This document shows, in pieces, positions 25,711 through 35,575 of a stretch of DNA of 64,000 nt. Origin of the DNA: Firmicutes bacterium HGW-Firmicutes-2 (lineage in GTDB: Bacteria > Bacillota > Clostridia > Lachnospirales > Vallitaleaceae); NCBI GenBank assembly GCA_002841495.1, contig PGZV01000021.1, positions 55,520 to 119,519 of the forward strand, written 5' to 3'. The notes beneath the pieces were generated by a model. It saw nothing but the letters and a program-made list of their open reading frames with translations, did no database searches and was not told where the DNA came from. The position numbers and the translations under genes were made by a program. Every line of letters begins with the position of its first letter. Positions within the stretch are counted from its first letter, which is position 1.

Positions 25711-26664
25711 ATGAAAAGTTGCTTGATATATATCGATCATAAAGAAATACAAAATTCCATAGATCTTTTAGAAGTGGCGAGACAGATATTTAAGGATGAA
25801 CCTTATGAAACAACAGGGGTTGAATTTGGAGATCAAAAAGTAACCCTCACTGGAGGATTTGATCATCTGATTCAGGTCCATCATCCTGAGATAAAGTTAT
25901 ATGACCAAGTGGCTGTGACGGATGTGATGGTTCAGATACAAGAGGCAAAAGCATATGATTGTATTCTGATACCTGCAACCTATTATGGTCGTATCTTAGC
26001 ACCAAGATTGTCTATGCACTTAGGCGTTGGCTTAGTCGCTGATGTGACAGCTATCGGTCATAGTAACAACAATCTTGAGATGATCCGTCCGGCTTTTAGC
26101 GGTAGAATCATGGCAGGTATCATATCAAGAAGTCAAAGCCCTATTATGATGAGCGTGCGACAAGGCGTTTTTCATTATGAAGGTCAGACGGATAAAGTTG
26201 CAGATATTATGAAATATGTTCCGACCCATGTAAAAGATGGTGGTATTTCATGTTTGTCAGTAAAACAGAAAGAACAAACCTATGATATAAGAGAAAGTGA
26301 TGTCCTTGTTTCCGGTGGTGGTGGTGTTGTGAAAAGTTTTCAGCACCTTGAAAAATTAGCCAAAAAGCTAGGTGGACAAGTATCAGCAAGTCGAAAAATC
26401 GTAGATCAAGGATTAGCTTCAAGAAGTATCCAAGTAGGTCAATCAGGAAAAACAGTGAGTCCGAAACTGTACATTGCCCTTGGTATTTATGGATCGATAC
26501 AACATGTTGAAGGATTGAAAAATGTTCCACACATGATTTCAGTTAACATCAATCGGGATGCACCCATATGTAGCCTATCAGATATTGTGGTTGAAGGCGA
26601 CGCTGTGGCTTTTATCGATGGATTGATGAAAAAAATTGAAGAAAATGAAGGTACTTTATTATAA
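25711..26664 (+). CDS. Electron transfer flavoprotein alpha subunit (EtfA/FixB)
   Basis: This 317-residue partner of EtfB starts one base after its stop. The N-terminal domain contains IPATYYGRILAPRLSMHL. The C-terminal FAD domain has SIQVGQSGKTVSPKLYIALG and GIYGSIQHVEGL, the alpha-subunit FAD signature, then INRDAPICSLSDIVVEGD. The pair is complete and probably active. Its last 20 bases overlap the start of the SDR gene, showing tight operon structure. Confidence 0.92.
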   Translation: MKSCLIYIDHKEIQNSIDLLEVARQIFKDEPYETTGVEFGDQKVTLTGGFDHLIQVHHPEIKLYDQVAVTDVMVQIQEAKAYDCILIPATYYGRILAPRLSMHLGVGLVADVTAIGHSNNNLEMIRPAFSGRIMAGIISRSQSPIMMSVRQGVFHYEGQTDKVADIMKYVPTHVKDGGISCLSVKQKEQTYDIRESDVLVSGGGGVVKSFQHLEKLAKKLGGQVSASRKIVDQGLASRSIQVGQSGKTVSPKLYIALGIYGSIQHVEGLKNVPHMISVNINRDAPICSLSDIVVEGDAVAFIDGLMKKIEENEGTLL

Positions 26665-27424
26665 CTATAAGATTCCTTATTTTAAGAATAGGGACATATT
26701 GGTAACAGGCGGTAATGGTGGTCTAGGACAAGCTTTCACAACAGCACTTGCAAAAGCCGGCGCAAATGTATTGGTACCAAGTCTTGCAGATGATGATGGA
26801 ACAACGAAAGCATTGGTCGAAGCTTGTGGCGTTGAATACAAATTCATGGTGGCAGACATCACAGGTGATGGTGAATGTAAAAGAATTGTTGAGGAATGTG
26901 TCAACACTTGGGGTAGTATTGATGTCCTAGTTAACTGTGCAGGTATTAGTATCAACGTACAAGATGTGACGCAATATACAAGAAAAGAATGGGATAAGAT
27001 GATTGCCATCAATTTAACAGCTGCTTTTGAAATGATTCATGAATCATGTAAGTTTATGATCAAACAAGAAAGCGGCAAAGTCATTAATATAGCTTCTCTA
27101 TACGCATTCCTTGGAGGACAATGGTCACCGGCTTATGCTGCAACAAAACACGGTATAGTAGGATTGACAAAATCCATGTGTGATGAACTGGCGCAGTGGA
27201 ACATTCAAGTCAATGCGATTGCGCCTGGATATTATGCAACACCATTAACAGAAATGACAAGAAAAGATGAGAAGCGTAACGCAGAGATTCTAGCACATAT
27301 TCCGGCAAACAGATGGGGATACACAGCAGATCTTATGGGTGCTACTGTATTCTTAGCAAGTGCTGCTTCAAATTATGTTAATGGTGCAACACTTACAGTA
27401 GACGGCGGCTACTTAATGCGATAA
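26645..27424 (+). CDS. Short-chain dehydrogenase/reductase (SDR)
   Basis: This 259-residue classical SDR has the cofactor motif TGGNGGLG near residue 21, VNCAGIS near 97, the catalytic Ser in NIASLYAF, YAATK (Tyr-x-x-x-Lys) near 170 and the C-terminal GATLTVDGGYLM. It should interconvert a hydroxyl and keto group on the pathway substrate. ATG 26645 overlaps etfA by 20 bases; the ribosome site is weak, so translation is probably coupled. The NAD versus NADP preference is not clear. Confidence 0.9.
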   Translation: MKVLYYNYKIPYFKNRDILVTGGNGGLGQAFTTALAKAGANVLVPSLADDDGTTKALVEACGVEYKFMVADITGDGECKRIVEECVNTWGSIDVLVNCAGISINVQDVTQYTRKEWDKMIAINLTAAFEMIHESCKFMIKQESGKVINIASLYAFLGGQWSPAYAATKHGIVGLTKSMCDELAQWNIQVNAIAPGYYATPLTEMTRKDEKRNAEILAHIPANRWGYTADLMGATVFLASAASNYVNGATLTVDGGYLMR

Positions 27425-27463
27425 ATTAACCATCAATAAATCATATTTGTATAGGAGAAGGTT

Positions 27464-28897
27464 ATGACAGATAAGTATATTATTGCAATCGATGGCGGAA
27501 CTCAAAGTACAAAAGTAGCAATATTTGATGTATTAGGTACAGAAGTATGTGCCCACACAGTACAACTTAGAGAAATAGAACTCAGTGACAATGGTAGGGC
27601 TGAGCATCCGGATGATGATTTATGGGATAGTTTGAAGACGGCATGTCAAGAAATGTTCAAGAAGTTTCATGGGGACAAAAATAGCATTATAGGTGTGGGC
27701 CTTGGTTCTATAAGATGCTGCCGCTCTTTAATCAAAGAAGATGGTAACTTGGCATCACCGGTTCAAAGTTGGATGGACCTTAGATTATCAAGACCTTATG
27801 AGCATGATAATGATGAAGTAAAATACGTCACAACAACGACCGGTTATTTAACACATAGGTTAACCGGAGAGACAAAGGACACCAGATCCAATTATGTTGG
27901 TCCATGGCCGATAGATCCCATAACATTGGATTGGTTTGAAGATAAAGAAAAATTTGATGCTTATACAACACCAAGAGAAATGCTTTTTGACTTAGTGGAT
28001 CCAGCTGTAGTAATGGGTGTAATAAATGATTTTGCAAGCGATGCGACAGGTATTCCGATTGGCATTCCGGTTGTTTCGACGGCTAATGACAAAGCGGTTG
28101 AAGGTCTAGGAGCAGGACTTGTCAATGATGGTACAGTATTGGTATCTCTTGGAACTTACATCACATCCATGATGGTTGGTGAAGAGAATAACATGAACAG
28201 TGTGAATTTCTGGAGCAACCCAGGCGCAACCAAAGGCGAATTCCTATATGAAAGCAGCGGAATTCGTAGAGGTATGGTGACAGTCACTTGGATTAAAGAG
28301 CTTTTAGGTAGTGATATTGTAAATGCAGCCAAAGAACAAGGTATTTCCCCGGAAGCGTACTTGAATATATTAGCCAGTGATGTTCCTGTAGGTTGTGATG
28401 GTTTATACACAATACTAAATTGGTTAGCACGTCCTAATCAGCTTCATGAACGTGGCATGATGATTGGATTCAACGGAACCCACAAAGGCCCGCATATGTT
28501 CAGGTCTGTATTGGAAGGTATTGCATTTACCATGAAGAACCATGCTCAAGCAATGTGTGATGAACGCGGTATAGAATTATCCAGTATTGTTGTCAGCGGC
28601 GGTGGATCCAATGGCGAATTGTTTATGCAAATATTTGCAGATGTTTTCGGTGTTCCGGCACATAGAAACGTAGTCAATGGTTCAGCCAGCATGGGCGCAG
28701 CTATTTGCACAGCATTGGCTCTTGGTATTTACAAGGATAGACAAGAAGCCATTGATCATATGATTAGACGTAAAGACACTTTTATACCTATTGAGGAAAA
28801 TGTAGAACTCTATAGAAAAATCAATGAACAAGTATATCAACATATTACAGCTCACACTGATGAATTGTTGAAAAAATCCTACGAAATATTTGGTTAA
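27464..28897 (+). CDS. FGGY-family carbohydrate kinase
   Basis: This 477-residue two-domain kinase has the phosphate-binding DGGTQSTKVAIFD at residues 10-22, a catalytic Asp in STANDKAVEGLGAG, and the C-terminal ATP motif VVSGGGSNGELFMQIFADV with PAHRNV. Length and motifs agree with xylulokinase/ribulokinase-like members. It would phosphorylate the product of the oxidase/SDR steps, giving a sugar phosphate that could act on the RpiR regulator. It is the last gene of the operon, followed by a strong hairpin. Confidence 0.9.
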   Translation: MTDKYIIAIDGGTQSTKVAIFDVLGTEVCAHTVQLREIELSDNGRAEHPDDDLWDSLKTACQEMFKKFHGDKNSIIGVGLGSIRCCRSLIKEDGNLASPVQSWMDLRLSRPYEHDNDEVKYVTTTTGYLTHRLTGETKDTRSNYVGPWPIDPITLDWFEDKEKFDAYTTPREMLFDLVDPAVVMGVINDFASDATGIPIGIPVVSTANDKAVEGLGAGLVNDGTVLVSLGTYITSMMVGEENNMNSVNFWSNPGATKGEFLYESSGIRRGMVTVTWIKELLGSDIVNAAKEQGISPEAYLNILASDVPVGCDGLYTILNWLARPNQLHERGMMIGFNGTHKGPHMFRSVLEGIAFTMKNHAQAMCDERGIELSSIVVSGGGSNGELFMQIFADVFGVPAHRNVVNGSASMGAAICTALALGIYKDRQEAIDHMIRRKDTFIPIEENVELYRKINEQVYQHITAHTDELLKKSYEIFG

Positions 28898-28910
28898 AAA
28901 GATACTAATA

Positions 28911-28958
28911 AGTAAATGACAATAGATGGTCTAGATGGCCATCTGATTGTCATTTACT
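28911..28958 (+). terminator. Hairpin at the end of the kinase operon
   Basis: A 13-base perfect stem (28911-28923 with 28946-28958) is extended by AGATGG/CCATCT over a one-base bulge. It is very stable but lacks a T tract, so it may weaken rather than fully stop read-through into the BCCT gene. Confidence 0.55.
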
Positions 28959-29013
28959 TGCATCCTTAATCTTATTAGAGGTATTACTTGAAAAAGATAG
29001 GAGGTTTTACGCT

Positions 29014-30576
29014 TTGGATCATCATAGTTCAAGTACAACAGAGGGTAAAGTAAAACAAAAAATCAGGCCGTTGGTTTTTTTACCGGCGTTTATATTGCTT
29101 TTGGTTACAATCATATTGAATTTTGTTAATTATGAAGCTTTTTTATCCATAACTGAAAAAGCAAAAAATTTCATGGTAATTGATATGGGTTGGTTATTTA
29201 GTATATCCGGCGTATTATGTGTGGTCATCATTATTTTTGTTTATTTTTCACCATTAGGTGAAGTACGCCTGGGAGGTCCTGACGCCATACCACTACTAAA
29301 GAAATCATCATGGTTTGCCGTAACGCTATGTACAACCATAGCAGCAGGTATATTATTCTGGGGTACGGCAGAGCCCATATGGCATCTGGCTTATCCACCT
29401 GAATCCTTAGGTATAGAGCCAATGTCTGCTGAAGCGGCGATATTTGCCATGGAGACCATGTACCTACATTGGACCTTCGTTCCTTACGCTATTTATGCGG
29501 TACCAACCATCGTTTTTGCATTTGCTTATTATAATATGAAGCGATCTTTTAGTGTCGGTTCACAGATTAGTCCCTTAGTAACGGTAGGCGTTCAAAAGAA
29601 GTTTAATGGTGTCATTGATGCAGTCGTATTGTTTACAGTGGCTACAGGTATATCCGCATCCTTTGGTACAGCCGTCATGAATATGGGCGGTGGCATGAAC
29701 GCACTTTTTGGTATGAACAATGATAAATACTTATGGATTGTTATAACGATTATTGGCACCATTGCTTTTATTATTTCCTCAGGAACAGGTTTGATGAAAG
29801 GTATTAGGGTTTTATCAGATGTGAATGTATACCTGTATTATATTATTATTGCAGCCTTGCTTATACTTGGTCCGACGGTATATTTTTCTAGCATCGGAAC
29901 AGAAGCATTTGGTGGATTTTTAGATAACATTTTCAGTAAAGCATTATTCACAGGGACCGCTGCAGGAGATACATGGGCATCAGGTTGGACCATGTTCTAT
30001 TGGTCTAATTGGATGGCATGGGCACCTGTCTCTGCTGTATTTTTAGCCAGAATCGCCTATGGTTATAAAATCAAAGAAGTGGTTATGATGAACTTCGTCG
30101 TACCAAGCATATTTAGTGTTGTTTGGATGACCATTTTATCCGGAACAACTTTGAATTTTCAGATGACAGGTAGAGTGGATGTTCTAGCTATTATGAATGA
30201 ACAAGGATCGGCCGCAGCTGCCTATGCGGTTCTAGGTGAACTTCCCTTATCCGGGATCATTATCGCCATTTATCTTATTGCAGTCTTTATATCTTTCATT
30301 ACAGCCACGGACTCAACAACCAATGCCATGGCCAGTATATGTACAACAGGCATTCGTGAGGGTAGTCAAGAAGCGCCGTTACTCATAAAAGTCGCTTGGG
30401 GTGTGATCGTTGGAGCAGTTTCCTTGGTATTTATCGCCACACTTGGAATAGACGGCATCAAGATGATGTCCTATTTAGGTGGTTTTCCCGCTTTGTTCTT
30501 AGGTCTCTTTAGTCTGGTCGCTTTACTTAGAATCATGAGTAAACCTGAGAAGTATGATACCTATGCAAAAGAATAA
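29014..30576 (+). CDS. BCCT-family transporter
   Basis: This 520-residue protein has twelve membrane helices of the betaine/carnitine/choline transporter family. The signature region reads TMFYWSNWMAWAPVSAVFLARIAYG, and the substrate-cage area includes WGTAEPIWHLAYPP. The start is TTG 29014, nine bases after AGGAGG; the first 20 residues are hydrophilic and cytoplasmic. It may import betaine for osmoprotection, or a substrate for the preceding operon. The hairpin at 28911 suggests partial independence from that operon. Confidence 0.88.
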   Translation: MDHHSSSTTEGKVKQKIRPLVFLPAFILLLVTIILNFVNYEAFLSITEKAKNFMVIDMGWLFSISGVLCVVIIIFVYFSPLGEVRLGGPDAIPLLKKSSWFAVTLCTTIAAGILFWGTAEPIWHLAYPPESLGIEPMSAEAAIFAMETMYLHWTFVPYAIYAVPTIVFAFAYYNMKRSFSVGSQISPLVTVGVQKKFNGVIDAVVLFTVATGISASFGTAVMNMGGGMNALFGMNNDKYLWIVITIIGTIAFIISSGTGLMKGIRVLSDVNVYLYYIIIAALLILGPTVYFSSIGTEAFGGFLDNIFSKALFTGTAAGDTWASGWTMFYWSNWMAWAPVSAVFLARIAYGYKIKEVVMMNFVVPSIFSVVWMTILSGTTLNFQMTGRVDVLAIMNEQGSAAAAYAVLGELPLSGIIIAIYLIAVFISFITATDSTTNAMASICTTGIREGSQEAPLLIKVAWGVIVGAVSLVFIATLGIDGIKMMSYLGGFPALFLGLFSLVALLRIMSKPEKYDTYAKE

Positions 30577-30648
30577 CTGAAGTTCTCGCTAAAGTATCTC
30601 TCCAATAAAACAAGTGGTTGCTGTAATTAAATAGTTTTGAGGAATTGG

Positions 30649-30687
30649 AAAGGGGCAAAATCGGATATTATCCGACTGCCCCTTTTG
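30649..30687 (+). terminator. Terminator after the BCCT gene
   Basis: AAAGGGGCA (30649-30657) pairs with TGCCCCTTT (30677-30685), with an inner CGGAT/ATCCG stem, then T. It stands between converging genes and may serve both. Confidence 0.75.
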
Positions 30688-30710
30688 CTTAAAGAAAATT
30701 TACAGCAATA

Positions 30711-32249
30711 CTAGAAGGATCCTACGTCAGTAACATTACCTTTTTGAATGATGATATTACCTTTTAGTACGGTTCCTACATTATTATAGATATCATAAGT
30801 ACCGGGTGGTAGTGTAATCATGAAGCGGCCACTAGCGCCTATTTCTGCTATCTGCGTAACATTGTCAGCCTTTCGCAGTATGTATATTTCACTACCTTGA
30901 GGTCTATTGCGAATGCCTGTAATAATACCCATTTCGGATGCAATAGTGTAGCTATTACCAACACTGAATTTTTGAGGTCGCAAAGAGATTCTTATATCAC
31001 CGCTATTACTAAGTGTGAAATGTGAACCTTTATAGACACCGCCATAAGGCACTGTTTGGGCAGCATTTAACTCAATATTGACACTGTATTCGCCAACGTT
31101 GACAGGACTACTATAATAACCTTCATGGTTGACAGAGATGGGTGTGTATGATTTAGATTTTTCATCTATAATACCTATTGTAGCGTTAGATGCTGGCGCT
31201 CCGTTAAAAGGGTTAATTACCCTTCCACTGATAAAAGCTGCTGTATTTGAAGCCATTGCATAGATGCTTCTGTCAATCCAAGCGCCATCTGTATATATAT
31301 TAGATAGAAAATGCAATTGTAAGTTGTCATCACCAGCCAGTGTAGTATATTGAACGCTAGCGACGCCGTTTGCATCTGTAATGGCTTCTGTTGCCGATAG
31401 TTGTGCCCGTCTATCAGCTTGTCCTGCATTAGCAAAAAAACCAATTTGTGTATGAGCAGCAGGAAGGTTGTTTTCACCATATGTTGCAGTAACTGTTATG
31501 GTAATTATTTGGCCACCACCGGTAGGTACAAGTGCACGACTAAGCTTTTGTGTGATGTTAGCGTTATTATAAAATAGTGGCTCATTTTGTTCTGGGATAT
31601 GCCACTCATCTAGAGGTTCTTGGGCGAAGGCAACAACATCAATAATTCTTTTTCCGTCAGGTCGTTCTATATTATATAGGGCTGTGGTAGTCATACGTGC
31701 CATCTCACTGCGATTCATTAGTTTAGTACCCATATAATATAGACCTCTGTCAAGAGCTAAGTTGTTGGCCATGTCATTATAACCTTCAGGCCAAGTCATA
31801 TCCTCATTTTCATGTTGTAAGATACGTGTAAGAATAGCAACCCAGTGTACCATTTGTAAGGAATCACCAGGTGCATAGCGATTATTTCCAACACCTTTTA
31901 GGATATCATTTTGTGCCATTAAGTTAATCCATCCCAGAGCCCAAGCATGCTGAGTACCTTCTATGTCAGTGAAGATAGATTCGGATAGAGAGGCAATAGT
32001 CGCATCTGCCTCCGTATATCCCAATAAGTATCCGGCAACCTTGGCTGCAGCAGCTCTATTAAGTTCTGCTTGTGGTGCGAATTGATTGTTACCAACACCT
32101 GCTAGAATGCCCAGTCTCGACATTTCTAGGATAGCATCACTATGTGGGTTATGTTCAATGTCCGTATAAGGTGTTGCTAAGCTAGTACTTGTCATGATGA
32201 TTGTTAAAATAACGGTTAACAAAATTGATCTTGCTCTTCTAAGTTTCAT
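30711..32249 (-). CDS. SLH protein with Big-like and carboxypeptidase-regulatory-like domains
   Basis: This exported protein has 512 residues from the second ATG, which is better spaced from AAGGAGG. After a signal peptide at 1-26 come three SLH repeats at about 27-205 (MSRLGILAGVGNNQFAPQAELNRAAAAK; INLMAQNDILKGVGNNRYAP; a third that is less clear). A bacterial Ig-like module follows at about 250-340 (ITITVTATYGENN, then DANGVASVQYTTLAGD), then two short carboxypeptidase-regulatory-like beta modules (ISGRVINPFNGAP; LPPGTYDIYN). It is a wall-anchored surface protein of unknown binding role. Confidence 0.85.
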   Translation of the reverse strand: MKLRRARSILLTVILTIIMTSTSLATPYTDIEHNPHSDAILEMSRLGILAGVGNNQFAPQAELNRAAAAKVAGYLLGYTEADATIASLSESIFTDIEGTQHAWALGWINLMAQNDILKGVGNNRYAPGDSLQMVHWVAILTRILQHENEDMTWPEGYNDMANNLALDRGLYYMGTKLMNRSEMARMTTTALYNIERPDGKRIIDVVAFAQEPLDEWHIPEQNEPLFYNNANITQKLSRALVPTGGGQIITITVTATYGENNLPAAHTQIGFFANAGQADRRAQLSATEAITDANGVASVQYTTLAGDDNLQLHFLSNIYTDGAWIDRSIYAMASNTAAFISGRVINPFNGAPASNATIGIIDEKSKSYTPISVNHEGYYSSPVNVGEYSVNIELNAAQTVPYGGVYKGSHFTLSNSGDIRISLRPQKFSVGNSYTIASEMGIITGIRNRPQGSEIYILRKADNVTQIAEIGASGRFMITLPPGTYDIYNNVGTVLKGNIIIQKGNVTDVGSF

Positions 32250-32431
32250 CATTACCTCCTTCTAGTGCTTGTTATATAACTATTCTAACATATTTGCCCT
32301 TTAGTGAAACCATAAATGAAAAAAATAGAATAATAGTAGCTGATTATTAATTTTAGTAATTTTTTTATTAAGAAAAACAGTACAAATTCAAACTTTGTGG
32401 AAAATGTTTGAATAAAAGCCACGATAAAATA

Positions 32432-32440
32432 TGATATAAT
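32432..32440 (+). promoter_or_regulatory. Extended -10 promoter of the sensor operon
   Basis: TGATATAAT (a TG-N-TATAAT extended -10) lies about 40 bases before the ATG at 32480. No strong -35 is seen at the right distance. Confidence 0.45.
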
Positions 32441-32479
32441 GTATTTTTAAAATAATAGGGTTGTGGGGATGGTCAAATT

Positions 32480-33790
32480 ATGAGAAGTTTGAGCGTTATA
32501 TCAAGTTTAATGTTGTTGATTATTTTAGTTGGGTGTAGCCGTTTTGATCCGGACTATATAAGGGTTGAAAACAGTAAGAAAAAAGTAGAGGTAGAATTTT
32601 GGTACGGTATGACAGGTTATTCAAGCGAACTGATGAAAAGTTATATAGATACATTTAACAATGGTCAGGAACTATATACTGTAGTAGGCGTGGAACAATC
32701 CAGTAATGAAGAAACCTTTAAAGCTTTAAAATCAGCTATAGCAAGGAAAAAAGTACCTTCTGTTGTTCTATTGGAGAATCAGCATTTGTATTATTTGGCT
32801 TCAAAAGGTGTTATGGATAAAGTGAATGATTTTAATCCGGATGGTAAGATGGATGACTTTATCGAATCCTATATAGAACAAAATAAAATCAAGGATAATC
32901 TAATGGGAATTCCTATGTATGGAAAAACGACGGTTTTGTATTATAGACGCGATTTTTTTGAAGAACATCGTATCAAACCTGTTGATTTACTGACATGGGA
33001 AGCGGTGTCCTCAGTTGCAAGTAAACTAACACAAAAGGATGAAAATGAAATTCTGGTCTATGGTTGCGAAATAATGAATGGTGCCAAAAACTTGATTGAT
33101 GGCGCTATTAGTAATGGTGGGAATTTTCTCAGCGAAGATGGCAGAGAAATAATGATTGATAAGGAAGAGTGGATTGAAGCTTGGGAATTTTTTAGAGCGC
33201 GTATCCATGATGAAAACCTCATTAAAGTGCATTATGGTGGAGACATTACAGGTAATAGATTTGCCAATATTGATGATATTATGCAAGGAAGAACAGCTAT
33301 GTATATTGGATCATGTGGTGACCGAGGAGAATTGGATTCTAGTGTTATAGGGACATACTTGCTTCCCTCTTGGGAGAATAAGTTGGATAATCCAAGGGCC
33401 GTCGTAGACCTATACTCCTTAAGTATACCCATTTATGTGGATGCTAGAGAAAGAGAAGGGGCAATGGTGTGGATGAATTTTTTAACCAGTGAAGAAAAAA
33501 GCTTAGACTGGTTAACCAATACCGGATTCTTACCGGTTAGAAAATCATCTATGGATGAAGACGCATTCTACAGCCATATACTTGAAAATCCAGACTACTT
33601 TATCCCCATAAGTCAAGTGAAGTTTGGTACGAAAATATTCATAGACCCAACAGATGGAAAAATATATGATGCTTTAAATAATGCTGCTTACAAAGTTCTG
33701 GTAGAAAATATTTCAGCTAAAGAAGCATTAGAAATAGCAAAGACAGAAACACAACCTATTCTTGATGAAATAAGAAATCAAGGGAGGTAA
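32480..33790 (+). CDS. Extracellular solute-binding lipoprotein (family 1), likely sensor component
   Basis: This 436-residue lipoprotein has a signal ending at Cys19 (ILVGCS). It has the fold signs of ABC sugar-type binding proteins: VEFWYGMTGYSSELMKSYID, then DNLMGIPMYGKTTVLYYRRDFF, and NTGFLPVRKSSM near the end. No ABC permease or ATPase accompanies it. The next genes are a YesM-type kinase and YesN-type regulator, so it most likely presents a ligand to the kinase. The frame is closed by a single TAA, after which the same reading frame continues as the kinase. Confidence 0.85.
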   Translation: MRSLSVISSLMLLIILVGCSRFDPDYIRVENSKKKVEVEFWYGMTGYSSELMKSYIDTFNNGQELYTVVGVEQSSNEETFKALKSAIARKKVPSVVLLENQHLYYLASKGVMDKVNDFNPDGKMDDFIESYIEQNKIKDNLMGIPMYGKTTVLYYRRDFFEEHRIKPVDLLTWEAVSSVASKLTQKDENEILVYGCEIMNGAKNLIDGAISNGGNFLSEDGREIMIDKEEWIEAWEFFRARIHDENLIKVHYGGDITGNRFANIDDIMQGRTAMYIGSCGDRGELDSSVIGTYLLPSWENKLDNPRAVVDLYSLSIPIYVDAREREGAMVWMNFLTSEEKSLDWLTNTGFLPVRKSSMDEDAFYSHILENPDYFIPISQVKFGTKIFIDPTDGKIYDALNNAAYKVLVENISAKEALEIAKTETQPILDEIRNQGR

Positions 33791-33796
33791 GTTGTT

Positions 33797-35575
33797 GTGG
33801 TCTGTGTCATATTGGTCATAACTATGATTATTAGCTATATCTATTCTAATGAGTTGATGAGAAGAATGGCTATCATAACAGATCAAAAAATGGACATTAT
33901 TGTTAAAAACCTTGAAGAGGAACTTGGAAAAGTGATTGAGCTTCAGAATTCAATTCAGGATGATGAGTCACTTCAAAGACTCATTATTGAAGTCGGTAAA
34001 AGTAATAGCAGTGATCAATATTTAGAAAGAGAGATTTCAGAAGTTTTAAGGCAATATGCCTATGAAAATATTAATGTAAATTCAATTTTCGCCTTTGACA
34101 TGAATCTGGATATTCTGGATCCACTTTATAAAATAGAACCATATAAAGAGATTGTTGAAGAATTTTCTTGGTTTTATGAACTGGTACAATCGAACAGACT
34201 TAGTGGATTTTCTGAACCAACAAGTTTTCCAAATAGACAATACCATAATACTTCCGAGACAAAAGCGACAATAACCTACTTCTCAACATACATTAATACA
34301 AATAATTTTGTACAGATAGGTTATTTGCTACTTAACATAAAAAAAGACAATATTTTCAGGAAATTCACCCAAGCTTGTCAAGAGGAATTTGATTTTGTGA
34401 TTCTGGTAGATGAAAAGGCGAATATCATACATAGTGTTGGCAACAGTCATTTAGACAATCAAGAAGTAAAGGCGTTTATGACAAAAAGGCATGAGGGCGT
34501 CCATGATATCACAGTTGAAAATCTAAGTACATACATTATAACGAGGCCGGTAGAAAACTATAAAGATTGGGTTGTTATAGGGGGTATCTCTTATGGAACG
34601 ATGAATAGGGAAAGTGAAATGATCAGCAAAATTGTGTTTCTCTTAACAGGATTCAGTCTTTTACTTGTAATTTTAATATCTTTTATAATATCAAGAAAAA
34701 TAACTGAGCCCATCATTGAGGTAACCCATGCAATGGAAGTGTTGGAAAAAGGAAGGTGGCCAGAGCCACTTCGTGCGAAAAGTGAGGACGAGTTAAAAAC
34801 GTTGGTTGAAGGCTTCAACAAAATGATTGTAGATGTACAGGTTTTGTTCTTACAAGTTAAACAAGAACAAAACGAAAAACATGAATATGAAGTGAACAAT
34901 CTTAAGCTAAGGCTGGATATATTGCAGTCTCAGATTAACCCACATTTTATCCATAATACCTTAAACGGACTCAAGTATTTGGCCGTTGAGGAAAAAGCGT
35001 ATCGACTGGTGGACTTGATTGAATCATTTAACCTATTATTACGGTCTAGTATGTCCATTAACAGGGATTTTATAAGTATCGAAGAAGAGCTCGAATGTGT
35101 TAGAAGTTTTCTTAATATATTTGAGATTCGATATGATTATTCAATAAAGATAAAACTAAGTGTTGAAGCAGGCGTTGAGGCTGTCAAGATTCCAAAATTG
35201 ATATTGCAACCCATTGTGGAGAATTCAGTCTATCATGGCATTATGAATAAAGACGAAGAAGGATTTATAGAGATTAGAATTAGCAAAACAGATCATGATA
35301 GTATTTTGATTGAGGTTGAAGACAATGGTATCGGTATGTCAGAAGAAAAAATATTTGAGTTACTGAATCAAAAGGATGAAGAGAATAAACAAGTTGCATT
35401 CTCAGGAAAAAAAGGGTTTAACAATATTGGTCTAAAGAACATTAAGGACCGTTTGAACCTATACTATGATCAAGCAAGTCGATTGATGATACATAGTCAA
35501 GAAGGAATGGGTACGGTTGTATCTTTTGAAATACCATTAATTGGCATAGGAGATGATACGCATGGGGATGTATAA
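33797..35575 (+). CDS. YesM-type sensor histidine kinase
   Basis: This 592-residue membrane kinase has a helix at about 1-18, an extracellular sensor domain at about 20-270, a second helix at about 275-300 and a HAMP linker (SRKITEPIIEVTHAMEVL). The His_kinase domain has QINPHFIHNTLNGLKY near 381 and the ATPase domain has VENSVYHG and EVEDNGIGMSEEK. GTG 33797 with GGGAGG upstream is the only start available, which leaves almost no cytoplasmic N-terminus. It should phosphorylate the AraC-type regulator encoded next, overlapping by a few bases. Confidence 0.9.
   Translation: MVCVILVITMIISYIYSNELMRRMAIITDQKMDIIVKNLEEELGKVIELQNSIQDDESLQRLIIEVGKSNSSDQYLEREISEVLRQYAYENINVNSIFAFDMNLDILDPLYKIEPYKEIVEEFSWFYELVQSNRLSGFSEPTSFPNRQYHNTSETKATITYFSTYINTNNFVQIGYLLLNIKKDNIFRKFTQACQEEFDFVILVDEKANIIHSVGNSHLDNQEVKAFMTKRHEGVHDITVENLSTYIITRPVENYKDWVVIGGISYGTMNRESEMISKIVFLLTGFSLLLVILISFIISRKITEPIIEVTHAMEVLEKGRWPEPLRAKSEDELKTLVEGFNKMIVDVQVLFLQVKQEQNEKHEYEVNNLKLRLDILQSQINPHFIHNTLNGLKYLAVEEKAYRLVDLIESFNLLLRSSMSINRDFISIEEELECVRSFLNIFEIRYDYSIKIKLSVEAGVEAVKIPKLILQPIVENSVYHGIMNKDEEGFIEIRISKTDHDSILIEVEDNGIGMSEEKIFELLNQKDEENKQVAFSGKKGFNNIGLKNIKDRLNLYYDQASRLMIHSQEGMGTVVSFEIPLIGIGDDTHGDV

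Noticed and set aside
24912..30576. EtfBA plus BCCT as a carnitine (cai/fix) system
   Set aside because: No caiA/B/C/D-like genes are present, the Etf genes are tied to a GlcD-like oxidase, SDR and sugar kinase, and a strong hairpin separates the BCCT gene.
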